DNA of 64,000 nt. Source: Shimia sp. Alg240-R146 (GTDB lineage: Bacteria; Pseudomonadota; Alphaproteobacteria; Rhodobacterales; Rhodobacteraceae). Shown piece by piece: positions 7,692 to 15,683 of the stretch. The position numbers were made by a program, and so were the translations under genes. Every line of letters begins with the position of its first letter. Positions within the stretch are counted from its first letter, which is position 1. A model generated the notes under the pieces. The model did not search any database and had not been told where the DNA came from. It saw only the letters and a list, made by a program, of their open reading frames with translations. The DNA lies in contig NZ_CAMZOK010000003.1 of NCBI RefSeq assembly GCF_947331465.1, positions 1 through 64,000 on the forward strand, in the 5' to 3' direction.

Positions 7692-8342
7692 TTACCCAGA
7701 CCCAAAGTACGCCAACCCGCCAAAAAGTGCGCCAGCCAACCCAGCCAATAAAGCAAATATCGGCATCCAGTTGGTCAACATTGAGGCCCAAACAACCCTC
7801 CAAGCTTGCCCACGAGCAATCTTTAGAATTCCCTTTACGTTAAGAAATGTCTCCGAAAACTCCTGATTTGCTTGGTTGTCAATCCTACTCGCGTAGTCTT
7901 GCTTCAGACTACGAAATGGCTCAAACTCTTCTCCTCGGAGTTCACGATGCGGCAGGAAAATCACCCGAAACAAACGGTCATCAAGGCTTATCCTTCTCGG
8001 AATCGCGCTGAAATTGACGAGAGTCGCGCTCAAATGCCCGTCATACCCAGGATCGACAATGCCTGTGTTCAAACACAGAATCCCCTCTTGCGTAAGCGAC
8101 GTGACCAGCGTGGCGAGACCAGTAACATCGCTGGGCAAGGTCAACCTCTGGCTCGACAAAACAGTCACCATGTGACTGGGCTGAAGTATAAACTGATTTA
8201 GTCCCCTTGCACCTGCCTCGCGGTCCTCGCCCATAGGAAAGATTTGCCCAACTGTTAAGTCCAAGGTTGAGTTCTTCAGCTTGATCTGATCTTTCGGTGC
8301 CACAAGCCCAAGTTCTGTAATTTTTTCGCGGACAATCAGCAT
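7692..8342 (-). CDS. Membrane-anchored dCTP deaminase/dUTPase-fold protein
   Basis: This 216-residue protein has the trimeric dUTPase/dCTP-deaminase fold signature: STLDLTVG (25-32) and GIVDPGYDGHLSATLVN (94-110), with D97 in the dUTPase motif 3 position. Compared with E. coli Dcd, the catalytic glutamate position is T107 and the Arg/Ser/Arg cluster is not kept (TSLTQEGI, 81-88). The C-terminus lacks the Gly-rich dUTPase motif 5 and instead ends in a hydrophobic segment of about 28 residues (about 185-213), likely a membrane anchor. I infer a divergent or non-catalytic nucleotide-binding protein at the membrane. The start at 8342 has a strong AGAGGGGGG site. Base composition is AT-richer than the neighbours, suggesting transfer. 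It is divergent from a dCMP deaminase gene with overlapping start codons. Confidence 0.7.
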   Translation of the reverse strand: MLIVREKITELGLVAPKDQIKLKNSTLDLTVGQIFPMGEDREAGARGLNQFILQPSHMVTVLSSQRLTLPSDVTGLATLVTSLTQEGILCLNTGIVDPGYDGHLSATLVNFSAIPRRISLDDRLFRVIFLPHRELRGEEFEPFRSLKQDYASRIDNQANQEFSETFLNVKGILKIARGQAWRVVWASMLTNWMPIFALLAGLAGALFGGLAYFGSG

Positions 8343-8841
8343 GAGCCCCCCTCTTAAACCATTAGTTGTGTCAGGCGATACTAACCACAGCGATAAGCAG
8401 ATCAAGTGGGACAATCGCTTCCTTGAACTTTGCGAGCTGTTGGCAAGTTGGAGCGAAGATCCTTCACGCAAAGTTGGAGCGGTTATTGTTGGCAGCGCCC
8501 ACACTATCCTAAGCACCGGCTACAATGGGCTGCCTAGAGGTATTTCTCATTTGGACGAGAGCCGCTTAAGCCGAGAAGAGGGAAAAAAGTACCATTGGAT
8601 TGAGCACGCTGAGAGAAATGCGATCTATAACGCCGTGCGAAACGGAGTTACTCTCGACGGTGCTACTATGTACGCAAGTCTATTCCCTTGTTCCGACTGC
8701 GCTCGAGGTATTATTCAAAGCGGGATTTCGACACTTGTCACTCGCGGCATCCCAAAGAACGAAATCCGGTTTGCGCAGAGCATGGCGACTTCAATTGAGA
8801 TGTTTCAAGAAGCGAAGGTACATCTGAGGTTATACGAGTAG
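8341..8841 (+). CDS. Deoxycytidylate (dCMP) deaminase family protein
   Basis: This 166-residue zinc-dependent deaminase has the complete motif set: HAE at 89-91 and PCSDC at 116-120. The N-terminal WDNRFLELCELLASWSEDPSRKVG matches dCMP deaminases that convert dCMP to dUMP. The ATG at 8341 lies inside the CATG shared with the divergent gene and has no clear Shine-Dalgarno; a GTG nine codons on (8368) is an alternative. No kinase-like N-terminal domain is present, unlike the larger anti-phage dCTP deaminases. Composition is AT-richer than the flanks. It could serve dTMP synthesis or a nucleotide-based defence function with its neighbour; the sequence does not decide. Confidence 0.75.
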   Translation: MSPPLKPLVVSGDTNHSDKQIKWDNRFLELCELLASWSEDPSRKVGAVIVGSAHTILSTGYNGLPRGISHLDESRLSREEGKKYHWIEHAERNAIYNAVRNGVTLDGATMYASLFPCSDCARGIIQSGISTLVTRGIPKNEIRFAQSMATSIEMFQEAKVHLRLYE

Positions 8842-9163
8842 AATTTTCGGTCGTCTTTGATACATCGATTTCGTTTTGTTGAACTCAAACCCATAGTTTG
8901 CGCATTTGCGCGATTTTGCAACGCCGCACATATCGCAACACTGTGGATTTTCGGACAGGGTAGCGCCAAACGGAGAGCCGCCCTCGGGGTCGGGCGCGAT
9001 CCTATCGGTGTGGCGATGCGGATGGGTTTGGGAAAAGAGAAAGGCCGCTCGTAGGAGCGGCCCTTTGGTTTTTTGGGGCGAGCGTTGTGCGCCTTAAATT
9101 CCGGGGCGGGCACGCGTTTTGGCTTTGCCAAAAAGCTTTCGCCCGCTCACACTCGAAAATGGA
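8842..9163. other. Intergenic stretch between dCMP deaminase and lepA
   Basis: No gene is credible here; the short frames lack family features. The stretch returns from AT-rich to typical GC and contains a bidirectional intrinsic terminator at 9041-9074, described separately. Confidence 0.6.
9041..9074. terminator. Bidirectional intrinsic terminator
   Basis: GGCCGCTC (9043-9050) and GAGCGGCC (9055-9062) form an 8-bp stem with loop GTAG. It is followed on the plus strand by CTTTGG and six Ts, and on the minus strand by a T-rich run. It separates the plus-strand dCMP deaminase gene from the convergent lepA. Confidence 0.8.
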
Positions 9164-10978
9164 CTAGTCGTCCATTTTGAGTGCGGAAATAAACGCTTCC
9201 TGCGGGATATCCACGCGGCCAAACTGGCGCATCTTCTTCTTACCGGCCTTCTGCTTGTCCAACAGCTTCCGCTTCCGCGTGGCGTCGCCGCCGTAGCATT
9301 TCGCGGTCACGTCTTTGCGCAGGGCCGAAAGCGTTTCGCGGGCAATCACCTTGCCGCCAATCGCCGCCTGGATCGGGATTTTGAACATGTGGCGCGGGAT
9401 CAGCGTCTTGAGCTTTTCACACATCGCGCGGCCACGCTGCTCAGCCCGGTCGCGGTGCACCATCATCGACAGCGCATCCACAGGTTCGTCATTCACCAGC
9501 ACCGACATCTTCACAAGGTTGTCTTCTCGGTAGTCTTCCATCTGGTAATCAAAGGACGCGTAGCCCTTGGTCACCGATTTCAGACGGTCGTAGAAGTCAA
9601 ACACCACCTCGTTCAGCGGCAGGTCATAGACGCACATCGCGCGCGAGCCGGCATAGGTCAGATCAAGCTGGATGCCGCGGCGGTCCTGGCAGAGTTTCAG
9701 CACATCGCCGAGGTAGTCGTCGGGCACCAGAATGGTCGCTTTGATGCGCGGCTCTTCGATGTGGTCGACTTTGGACATGTCGGGCATGTCGGCAGGGTTG
9801 TGCAGGTCGATTTTCTCGCCGACCTCGTTGTCCTTGCCCTTCATATAGACGTGATAGATCACCGACGGCGCGGTGGTGATCAGCTCGATATTGTATTCAC
9901 GCTCGATCCGGTCGCGGATGACTTCGAGGTGCAACAAGCCCAAGAAGCCGCAGCGGAAGCCAAAGCCAAGCGCGGCGGAGGTTTCCATCTCAAAGCTGAA
10001 AGATGCGTCGTTGAGCGCCAGTTTGTCGATGGCGTCGCGCAGATCTTCGAATTCGGCGGAGTCCACAGGGAAGAGGCCACAGAACACCACAGGCTGCGCG
10101 GGCTTAAAGCCGTCGAGTGCATCTTCGGTGCCGTTGCGGTCATTGGTGATGGTGTCACCGACGCGGGTGTCGCGGACCTGTTTGATCGAGGCGGTCAGGA
10201 AGCCGATTTCGCCCGGGCCCAAGCTGTCGACCATTTGCATTTCGGGGCGGAAAACGCCAACGCGGTCCACAGAATGCAACGTGCCATTGGACATGAATTT
10301 GACGCGCTGGCCCTTTTTCAGGGTGCCATCCATGATCCGCACAAGAACGATCACACCGAGATAAGCGTCATACCAGCTGTCCACCAGCATCGCCTTGAGC
10401 GGCGCATCCAACGTGCCTGTGGGGGCTGGCAGGTCGTGGACGATGGATTCCAGCGTTTCGTGGATACCTTGACCGGTTTTGGCGGAGACCTGAATGGCGC
10501 CGGTGGCCTCAATCCCAATAACATCTTCAATCTGTTCGGCGACGCGGTCACAGTCAGAGGCTGGCAGGTCGATCTTGTTCAGGACGGGCACGATCTCGTG
10601 GTCGGCTTCCATCGCGTGATACACGTTGGCGAGCGTTTGCGCCTCGACGCCTTGGGAGCTGTCGACCACCAGAAGCGAGCCTTCGACCGCACGCATTGAG
10701 CGGGAGACTTCGTAGGCGAAATCGACGTGACCGGGGGTGTCGATGAGGTTGAGAATATAAGTCTCACCATCGTCCGCCTTGTAGTCGATGCGCACCGTGT
10801 TGGCCTTGATCGTGATGCCACGCTCGCGCTCGATGTCCATGCTGTCGAGCAGCTGTTCCTTCATATCGCGGTCCTTCACCGTGCCGGTCTCTTGGATGAG
10901 CCGGTCAGCAAGGGTGGATTTGCCGTGGTCAATGTGAGCCACGATGGAGAAATTGCGGATTTTGGACAGATCGGTCAT
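9164..10978 (-). CDS. lepA: Elongation factor 4 (LepA)
   Basis: This 604-residue translational GTPase has the G1 loop [14 protein letters not shown], the G3 [11 protein letters not shown], the G4 NKIDLPASD, and the LepA-specific C-terminal domain ending with a lysine-rich [17 protein letters not shown] segment. LepA back-translocates or remodels stalled ribosomes. The start is the ATG giving [19 protein letters not shown]; a TTG 36 bases upstream is unlikely. Length is normal for the family. It stands alone on the minus strand with a bidirectional terminator beyond its stop. Confidence 0.97.
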   Translation of the reverse strand: MTDLSKIRNFSIVAHIDHGKSTLADRLIQETGTVKDRDMKEQLLDSMDIERERGITIKANTVRIDYKADDGETYILNLIDTPGHVDFAYEVSRSMRAVEGSLLVVDSSQGVEAQTLANVYHAMEADHEIVPVLNKIDLPASDCDRVAEQIEDVIGIEATGAIQVSAKTGQGIHETLESIVHDLPAPTGTLDAPLKAMLVDSWYDAYLGVIVLVRIMDGTLKKGQRVKFMSNGTLHSVDRVGVFRPEMQMVDSLGPGEIGFLTASIKQVRDTRVGDTITNDRNGTEDALDGFKPAQPVVFCGLFPVDSAEFEDLRDAIDKLALNDASFSFEMETSAALGFGFRCGFLGLLHLEVIRDRIEREYNIELITTAPSVIYHVYMKGKDNEVGEKIDLHNPADMPDMSKVDHIEEPRIKATILVPDDYLGDVLKLCQDRRGIQLDLTYAGSRAMCVYDLPLNEVVFDFYDRLKSVTKGYASFDYQMEDYREDNLVKMSVLVNDEPVDALSMMVHRDRAEQRGRAMCEKLKTLIPRHMFKIPIQAAIGGKVIARETLSALRKDVTAKCYGGDATRKRKLLDKQKAGKKKMRQFGRVDIPQEAFISALKMDD

Positions 10979-11155
10979 GGATCGGGATATGCGCACAAAA
11001 GCCCATGCGGTCAAGGCGCGTTAAGGTGGGTAAGCGATGAATTGATAGGCATTGCATACACGCAGAGGCCCTGCGCCGCAGTTTATGAACAAATAATTCA
11101 TGAATCTGTGGCCGAATCTGTTTTGGTGGGGGCCATGACCGCTGGGGAGGGTCAC

Positions 11156-11425
11156 ATGGCACTATGGGGAAAGGCGCTTGCTGTGCAGCGCAAGGGTTTG
11201 GATTTTCGCAAATCCACAGAGGTGCCTGAGGGCTACCTTGTCAAAATTGGACGCGAAGTGGTGCGAAACCTCGGGCTTTTTGCTGCTCTGGTGGTTTTGG
11301 GGCTGATGGTCTTGCCGCCTGCGGAACACCTGCGTGCAGATGAGGCGGTTGATGGCATGCCACAGGTGGTGTCGATTGTGGTCCAACCTTTGGCCGGCAC
11401 TCTGGACGTCAACTCAAAGGACTGA
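11156..11425 (+). CDS. Small single-span membrane protein, unknown
   Basis: This 89-residue frame starts at an ATG with an excellent upstream GGAGG (GGGGAGGGTCAC then ATG). It has a basic N-terminus, one hydrophobic span (about residues 38-53, LGLFAALVVLGLMVLPP) and a short polar tail. It is not recognised as any family. The good ribosome site and the correctly oriented basic-then-hydrophobic layout support a real gene. It lies between lepA (divergent) and another unknown gene in the same direction. Confidence 0.55.
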   Translation: MALWGKALAVQRKGLDFRKSTEVPEGYLVKIGREVVRNLGLFAALVVLGLMVLPPAEHLRADEAVDGMPQVVSIVVQPLAGTLDVNSKD

Positions 11426-11521
11426 GCAGTCCACGGTGCGCGACTTAAGGCAACGCGGTTTTTGGTCGTTGTCCGGATCTGTGATAAGAACAGTCATTGT
11501 TTTCTTATTTGAGATTTTGAC

Positions 11522-12529
11522 ATGGCTCTTATTGCATCAAATGCGCCTGAGTTGTCTGGCGTATCTTTCGACCCCGAGTATTTTTCCGAGGACACTTTGC
11601 GGGCGTTGTTTTCTGGCGCCGAACCGGAACCTCTTCGGGAGCCGGATTTTCCGTTCCTAGACCTGATCGACACCGGCGCGGATCGAGAAGCCGCCATCAA
11701 CGCTGTGCGAAGCGCCTTTGTTTCCGGCGCATTTCTCGAAGAAGAGTTTGGCGCCTATCAAGCGTCGATCGAAGCGCCGTTGGACCGCGCGGCATTGTTT
11801 GAGGAAGTCGCAGCCGCACAGCGCGCCCTGCCCCGTGTCGAAGACATTGTTACGCGGCTGGATGCAGACAACGCAGGTCTTTCCGACGTTCTCGAACTGA
11901 TTGAAACCAACAACACAATGGAGCTTTGGGTCGAAGGCGAGGTGCGGGTTCAAATGCCGTTGGCGCTTGGACAGGACAAGAACTTTGGCAAAGTGGTGCT
12001 TTTGGTCAAGCTGGCGTTGGATGTGATGTCGCTGGTGTTTGCCTTGCTCGATGTGCCTGTCACACTGGGCAACAAATGGGCGGATCAAATCACCCATAAA
12101 CTGGACAAATGGCGCGATTGGCTGACATCGGCCAAACGGCAGTTCGCATACTTTGAGAACGCCTACACCATCTATCAAGCCGCGATGGCCAAATCCGCTG
12201 CCAATGACGCAGATCCAGAGACCGGCACGGCACGGGGCAAGTCGCAAAAGGCCAAGGCCATTGCCGCCGCGTCGGTCGAGTTTGCCGGTGCTTTGTTCAA
12301 CATGCTCAAGTTTCTTGTCAAAAAGGGCTGGGAGATCCTCAAGCTTGTGGTCAAATTCATCTTTAGCAACTGGCGCAAAGTCCTTAAGGCGCTGGCGCAG
12401 GTCACCTTGGCAGTGCTTGAGTGGGTGGCTGCCGGGGTCTACAAGACAGCGGAAGCCTTGGCCAAAGCGGTGCTTTGTGCATTTGCAGTGCTGGAAGATT
12501 TCGCTAAGTGGAACAAGCTTTACGGGTAG
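11522..12529 (+). CDS. Hypothetical helical protein with hydrophobic segments
   Basis: This 335-residue protein is not recognised. The N-terminal 145 residues are acidic and soluble-looking. A hydrophobic stretch follows at about 156-181 (KVVLLVKLALDVMSLVFALL), then a basic linker. The last 90 residues alternate Lys/Trp with hydrophobic residues (GWEILKLVVKFIFSNWRKVL), typical of amphipathic membrane-active helices. No signal peptide is visible. It is followed by a GC hairpin (12551-12570) and, 121 bases on, by a cyclase gene in the same direction. A membrane-inserting effector or a scaffold is possible; there is no direct evidence for either. Confidence 0.6.
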   Translation: MALIASNAPELSGVSFDPEYFSEDTLRALFSGAEPEPLREPDFPFLDLIDTGADREAAINAVRSAFVSGAFLEEEFGAYQASIEAPLDRAALFEEVAAAQRALPRVEDIVTRLDADNAGLSDVLELIETNNTMELWVEGEVRVQMPLALGQDKNFGKVVLLVKLALDVMSLVFALLDVPVTLGNKWADQITHKLDKWRDWLTSAKRQFAYFENAYTIYQAAMAKSAANDADPETGTARGKSQKAKAIAAASVEFAGALFNMLKFLVKKGWEILKLVVKFIFSNWRKVLKALAQVTLAVLEWVAAGVYKTAEALAKAVLCAFAVLEDFAKWNKLYG

Positions 12530-12650
12530 CGGTGCGCTGACAATATTTCCGCCCGCCTCTTGAAGCGGGCGTCTTGCGCACCGAGATTCTGGGCAGGACA
12601 AGAGGGACACGGCAAAATTGCCGATCCAAGGTTTGGTGAGGACCAGCAAT

Positions 12651-14309
12651 ATGCGGCGGCGTTTGACGACATTGATGTGCGCCGATCTTGTTGGCTATTC
12701 CGCCCTCATGGGCGAGAATGAGGCGTTGGCAGTGGCCAGCGTGCAGGAGTTGCGCAAAAAACATCTGGAACCGGTTGCCGCGACCCATGGTGGTGAGGTG
12801 CTCAAACGTATGGGCGACGGGTGGATTCTGTCCTTTCCCGGTGTTGAGGCCGCGCTGGATTGCGCCGAGGAAGTACAAAGCAGCCTTGCAGAACATGAGG
12901 TCATCAAGCTGCGCATCGGCTGTCACATTGGCGAGATCGTCGAGGATGAAGCGGATTTTTATGGCAACGGCGTCAATATTGCCCAGCGCATTGAGACCGA
13001 AGCGCCTCCGGGCGGTGCCATGTTCTCCGAAGACCTGTTCCGCCAACTGTCTGAGTCTCGTCAAAAAGAGCTGAATGATGTCGGGGTGTTCAACCTCAAA
13101 AACATCGCCAAACCCATTCGCCTGTATCAATGGCGGCCGGCCAACTTGACCACAGCGCCAAATGCGGGCGATTTGCCGTCCGTTGGGTTTGAGAGTTTTG
13201 CCGCCGCACCGGATACACCAGAGATCGCCGCGATCGCGCAGGATCTACATGACGGGTTGGTGCATCTGTCTTTCAAACGCACCGGTGTGACCACCGTAGA
13301 TGCGGACAGCCTTGAAACCACGCCCCCGATCTATCTGATCCGCGGCAGGTTGCGGGTGTCCGGCGCGCGGGCGCGGTTCTCCCTGTCGCTTATCCTGCGA
13401 GAAGACATGAGCACCCTGTGGACCGGCACCTATGAAGGCGACCCGACCGATCCCTTTGCCTTTGTCGACACGCTTATGCCCCGGATGGAAGGCGACGTGC
13501 GCATTCAGACGATTTCACGGGACGGCGACAGGATGGCGCATCTGAGCATCAACCAGCTGAGCGTGTCGGAGTTGCGCGCCCGTGCCGCCTCGAAGTTTTT
13601 CAAACAGTCGATCGCAAGCTGGGAAGAGGGATTTGAGGCGTTGGACCGTGCAGTCCTGCTGAGCCCAGGTGACGGCATGTCACTGGCGATGCGGGCCCAA
13701 AGCCAGCTGAACCTGTGGTCCGTGAAATTCGCTGAAGGAGATCCGCAAGCGCTGGCTGAGATGGCGGCCGAACTCGACCTGGCTGTCGAGGAATGTCCAA
13801 CAAGTGACTTTGTGTTCTGGGCGCGCGGGGCCTATCGGCTCAAGGTGCAGCGCGATCTGGCAGGCACAGCGTCTGATATCGCCCGGTCCCGCGAGATCAA
13901 TCCGAATTTCATCGGCGTTGTCGATCTGATCGCCCAGAAAGCGTTTCTTGAGGGAAATTATGAGGCCGCTGCCGACGCTTTGTCGGTCTATGAGGAAATG
14001 GGCAGCGCAGATCCGTTCCGCGTCAATCGCCTGTGTTTCAATGCGCGGGTGTTCCTTGGCGCCGGACAATTTGACAAGGCTCATGACGAAGCGTGTCAGG
14101 CAGCAGACCTGCGTCCGACAGATCGTGGATTACAATTGTTGAAGGCGCTTGCCTGTGAAAAGGCGCAAGACTTGGCCGGTTTGGATGCGGCGCGAAAAGC
14201 GGCGGCAAGCTTGCCCAAAGTGCCGTCTGTGTCGATCAATCGACTGGCCTTGCCAGATGATCTGGAATGGCTCAACGCAGCTTTGCACCCCGAAGCAGAG
14301 CCGGTTTGA
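12651..14309 (+). CDS. Class III adenylate/guanylate cyclase with C-terminal helical-repeat region
   Basis: This 552-residue protein begins with a class III cyclase domain (residues 4-160): metal aspartates D12 (CADLVGYS) and D56 (MGDGW), K52, and the transition-state N109/R113 (GVNIAQRI) are all present, so activity is expected. After a middle domain (about 200-310) the C-terminal 240 residues are Ala/Leu-rich helical pairs resembling TPR. The ATG at 12651 is preceded by GAGGA; a TTG 33 bases upstream is less likely. The product (cAMP or cGMP) cannot be told by eye. A cyclic-nucleotide-binding protein is encoded at 327-3365 of the same window, but no direct link is shown. Confidence 0.85.
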   Translation: MRRRLTTLMCADLVGYSALMGENEALAVASVQELRKKHLEPVAATHGGEVLKRMGDGWILSFPGVEAALDCAEEVQSSLAEHEVIKLRIGCHIGEIVEDEADFYGNGVNIAQRIETEAPPGGAMFSEDLFRQLSESRQKELNDVGVFNLKNIAKPIRLYQWRPANLTTAPNAGDLPSVGFESFAAAPDTPEIAAIAQDLHDGLVHLSFKRTGVTTVDADSLETTPPIYLIRGRLRVSGARARFSLSLILREDMSTLWTGTYEGDPTDPFAFVDTLMPRMEGDVRIQTISRDGDRMAHLSINQLSVSELRARAASKFFKQSIASWEEGFEALDRAVLLSPGDGMSLAMRAQSQLNLWSVKFAEGDPQALAEMAAELDLAVEECPTSDFVFWARGAYRLKVQRDLAGTASDIARSREINPNFIGVVDLIAQKAFLEGNYEAAADALSVYEEMGSADPFRVNRLCFNARVFLGAGQFDKAHDEACQAADLRPTDRGLQLLKALACEKAQDLAGLDAARKAAASLPKVPSVSINRLALPDDLEWLNAALHPEAEPV

Positions 14310-14314
14310 TCCAG

Positions 14315-15583
14315 TCAGTCTTTTTGTATACGCCGTGCAGCTAGCCAACTCAGGGCGGCCATGACCGAGGCCGTGAAAAGACACAATGACAAACCGCCGA
14401 TCTGGTAGCTTACCCCTGACAACAACGTGCCAATGAGCCGACCGGCAGCGTTGGACATGTAATAAAAGCCCACATCCATGGTCACACGTTCATCAGAGGT
14501 GAACGCGAGGATCAGATAGCTGTGCACGGCTGAATTTACCGCAAAGATAAAGCCGAACACCAACAGGCCAATGATCAGGATGGATGTAAGCGTCAGCGAC
14601 GTGTCCAACATCAGAACGGCACCGGTCAGAACCAAAGGCACCAGCGTCAGATACCCGACCCAGTTGATGGCTTTGGCGGTGATTTCGTCCGTAGTGGCGC
14701 TGGCCGCTTTGAGAATGCGCGGGGCGTTGCCTTGGACCGCGCCGTAAAAGATGATCCAGACCGCCATAAAGATGCCGATGATAAAGAAAGCCTCACGGCG
14801 ACCCTCGGCGGTGCCATCTGACAGGACTGCGTTGAAATACACGGGGATGCCGACCACAAACCAGACATCGCGCGCGCCAAACAGGAACATGCGGGCAAGG
14901 CTCAGGCGGTTGACGTTTTTGTCCTTGGAGAAGACCTGCGAGAATTTGGCCTTTTTGGACCCTTGCGGCAGGCCAGAGGGCATAAAGATCACGACGCCGA
15001 CAAGGATCACCACAAGGATGATCGCCATGCCCCAGACCGAGGCTTGAAAGCCCCAGATCGCCAAGAGCGCTGCGCCGAGGAAAAAGCCGCAGCCTTTGAC
15101 GGCGTTTTTGGACCCCGTCAGCAGCGCCACCCAGCGAAACAGGCCGCCGTCTTCTTTGGGGGCGAGCAGTTTGACCGCTGATTTGGACGACATTTTTGAC
15201 AGATCTTTGGCGACGCCCGACGCGCCCTGCACGCACATCACAAAAATCACCGAGGCAGTGATGCCCCACGCGGGATCAAGCTGTGCCAACGCGATCAGCG
15301 CGAGGATTTGGATCGTGAGCCCCGCATAAAGCGTTGAGGTCAGTCCGAAACGCGCGGCGATCCAACCCGCCGACAGGTTGGTGACGATGCCCATGACCTC
15401 ATACAGCAGAAACAGATAGGCCAGCTGAATGGGCGAGAAGCCCAGACCGTTGAAATGCAACAGAACCAGCATCCGGAGCGCGCCGTCGGTGAGCATGAAG
15501 GCCCAGTAGGCGGCAGTGACAGTGACGTATGCAGCAAGGCCGTCGGGCTTTGGATCGGGCGTGTTGATCTGTGTGTCGGTCAT
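14315..15583 (-). CDS. arsJ: ArsJ, organoarsenical (1-arseno-3-phosphoglycerate) MFS exporter
   Basis: This 422-residue MFS transporter has the ArsJ N-terminus (AAYWAFMLTDGALRMLVLLHFN) and the family central segment KDLSKMSSKSAVKLL. ArsJ exports 1-arseno-3-phosphoglycerate made by a paired GAPDH, giving arsenate resistance. It sits directly downstream of that GAPDH, acr3, arsC and arsR on the minus strand. A GC-rich hairpin repeat lies between GAPDH and arsJ. The ATG at 15583 is used; an in-frame GTG at 15592 is possible. Length is normal. Confidence 0.92.
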   Translation of the reverse strand: MTDTQINTPDPKPDGLAAYVTVTAAYWAFMLTDGALRMLVLLHFNGLGFSPIQLAYLFLLYEVMGIVTNLSAGWIAARFGLTSTLYAGLTIQILALIALAQLDPAWGITASVIFVMCVQGASGVAKDLSKMSSKSAVKLLAPKEDGGLFRWVALLTGSKNAVKGCGFFLGAALLAIWGFQASVWGMAIILVVILVGVVIFMPSGLPQGSKKAKFSQVFSKDKNVNRLSLARMFLFGARDVWFVVGIPVYFNAVLSDGTAEGRREAFFIIGIFMAVWIIFYGAVQGNAPRILKAASATTDEITAKAINWVGYLTLVPLVLTGAVLMLDTSLTLTSILIIGLLVFGFIFAVNSAVHSYLILAFTSDERVTMDVGFYYMSNAAGRLIGTLLSGVSYQIGGLSLCLFTASVMAALSWLAARRIQKD

Positions 15584-15604
15584 CAAATTCACTCAGGGGC
15601 GCGT

Positions 15605-15676
15605 CCGACCTCGGGAGGAAGCGAAGCGCCCTCCCATTGGGGAGGTCGGGCGCGGCCCGTGCCTGGGGCACGGGCC
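15605..15676. repeat. Palindromic intergenic element between GAPDH and arsJ
   Basis: Two hairpins lie side by side. CCGACCTC (15605-15612) pairs with GAGGTCGG (15642-15649) around an inner GGGAGG/CCTCCC stem. A perfect 10-bp stem GGCCCGTGCC/GGCACGGGCC (15654-15663, 15667-15676) has loop TGG. It resembles dispersed palindromic elements of roseobacter genomes and could lower expression of the distal arsJ or protect mRNA ends. Confidence 0.65.
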
Positions 15677-15683
15677 ACAAAAC

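Noticed and set aside
8341-8841. Known anti-phage dCTP deaminase of the long two-domain type
   Set aside because: That type carries an extra N-terminal nucleotide-binding domain and is much longer; this protein is a single 166-residue deaminase domain. A defence role therefore cannot be claimed by homology alone.
9119-10699. A 526-codon open frame opposite lepA
   Set aside because: It is the antisense shadow of lepA: His/Val-rich composition, no ribosome site and no family resemblance, while lepA is certain. The long frames opposite gcvP, nadE, the IlvD/EDD gene and the GH42 gene were rejected for the same reason.
12551-12570. Terminator between the 335-residue protein gene and the cyclase gene
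   Set aside because: The GCCCGC/GCGGGC stem is only 6 bp and is followed by GTCTTGCG without a T-run, so termination is not supported and co-transcription stays possible.
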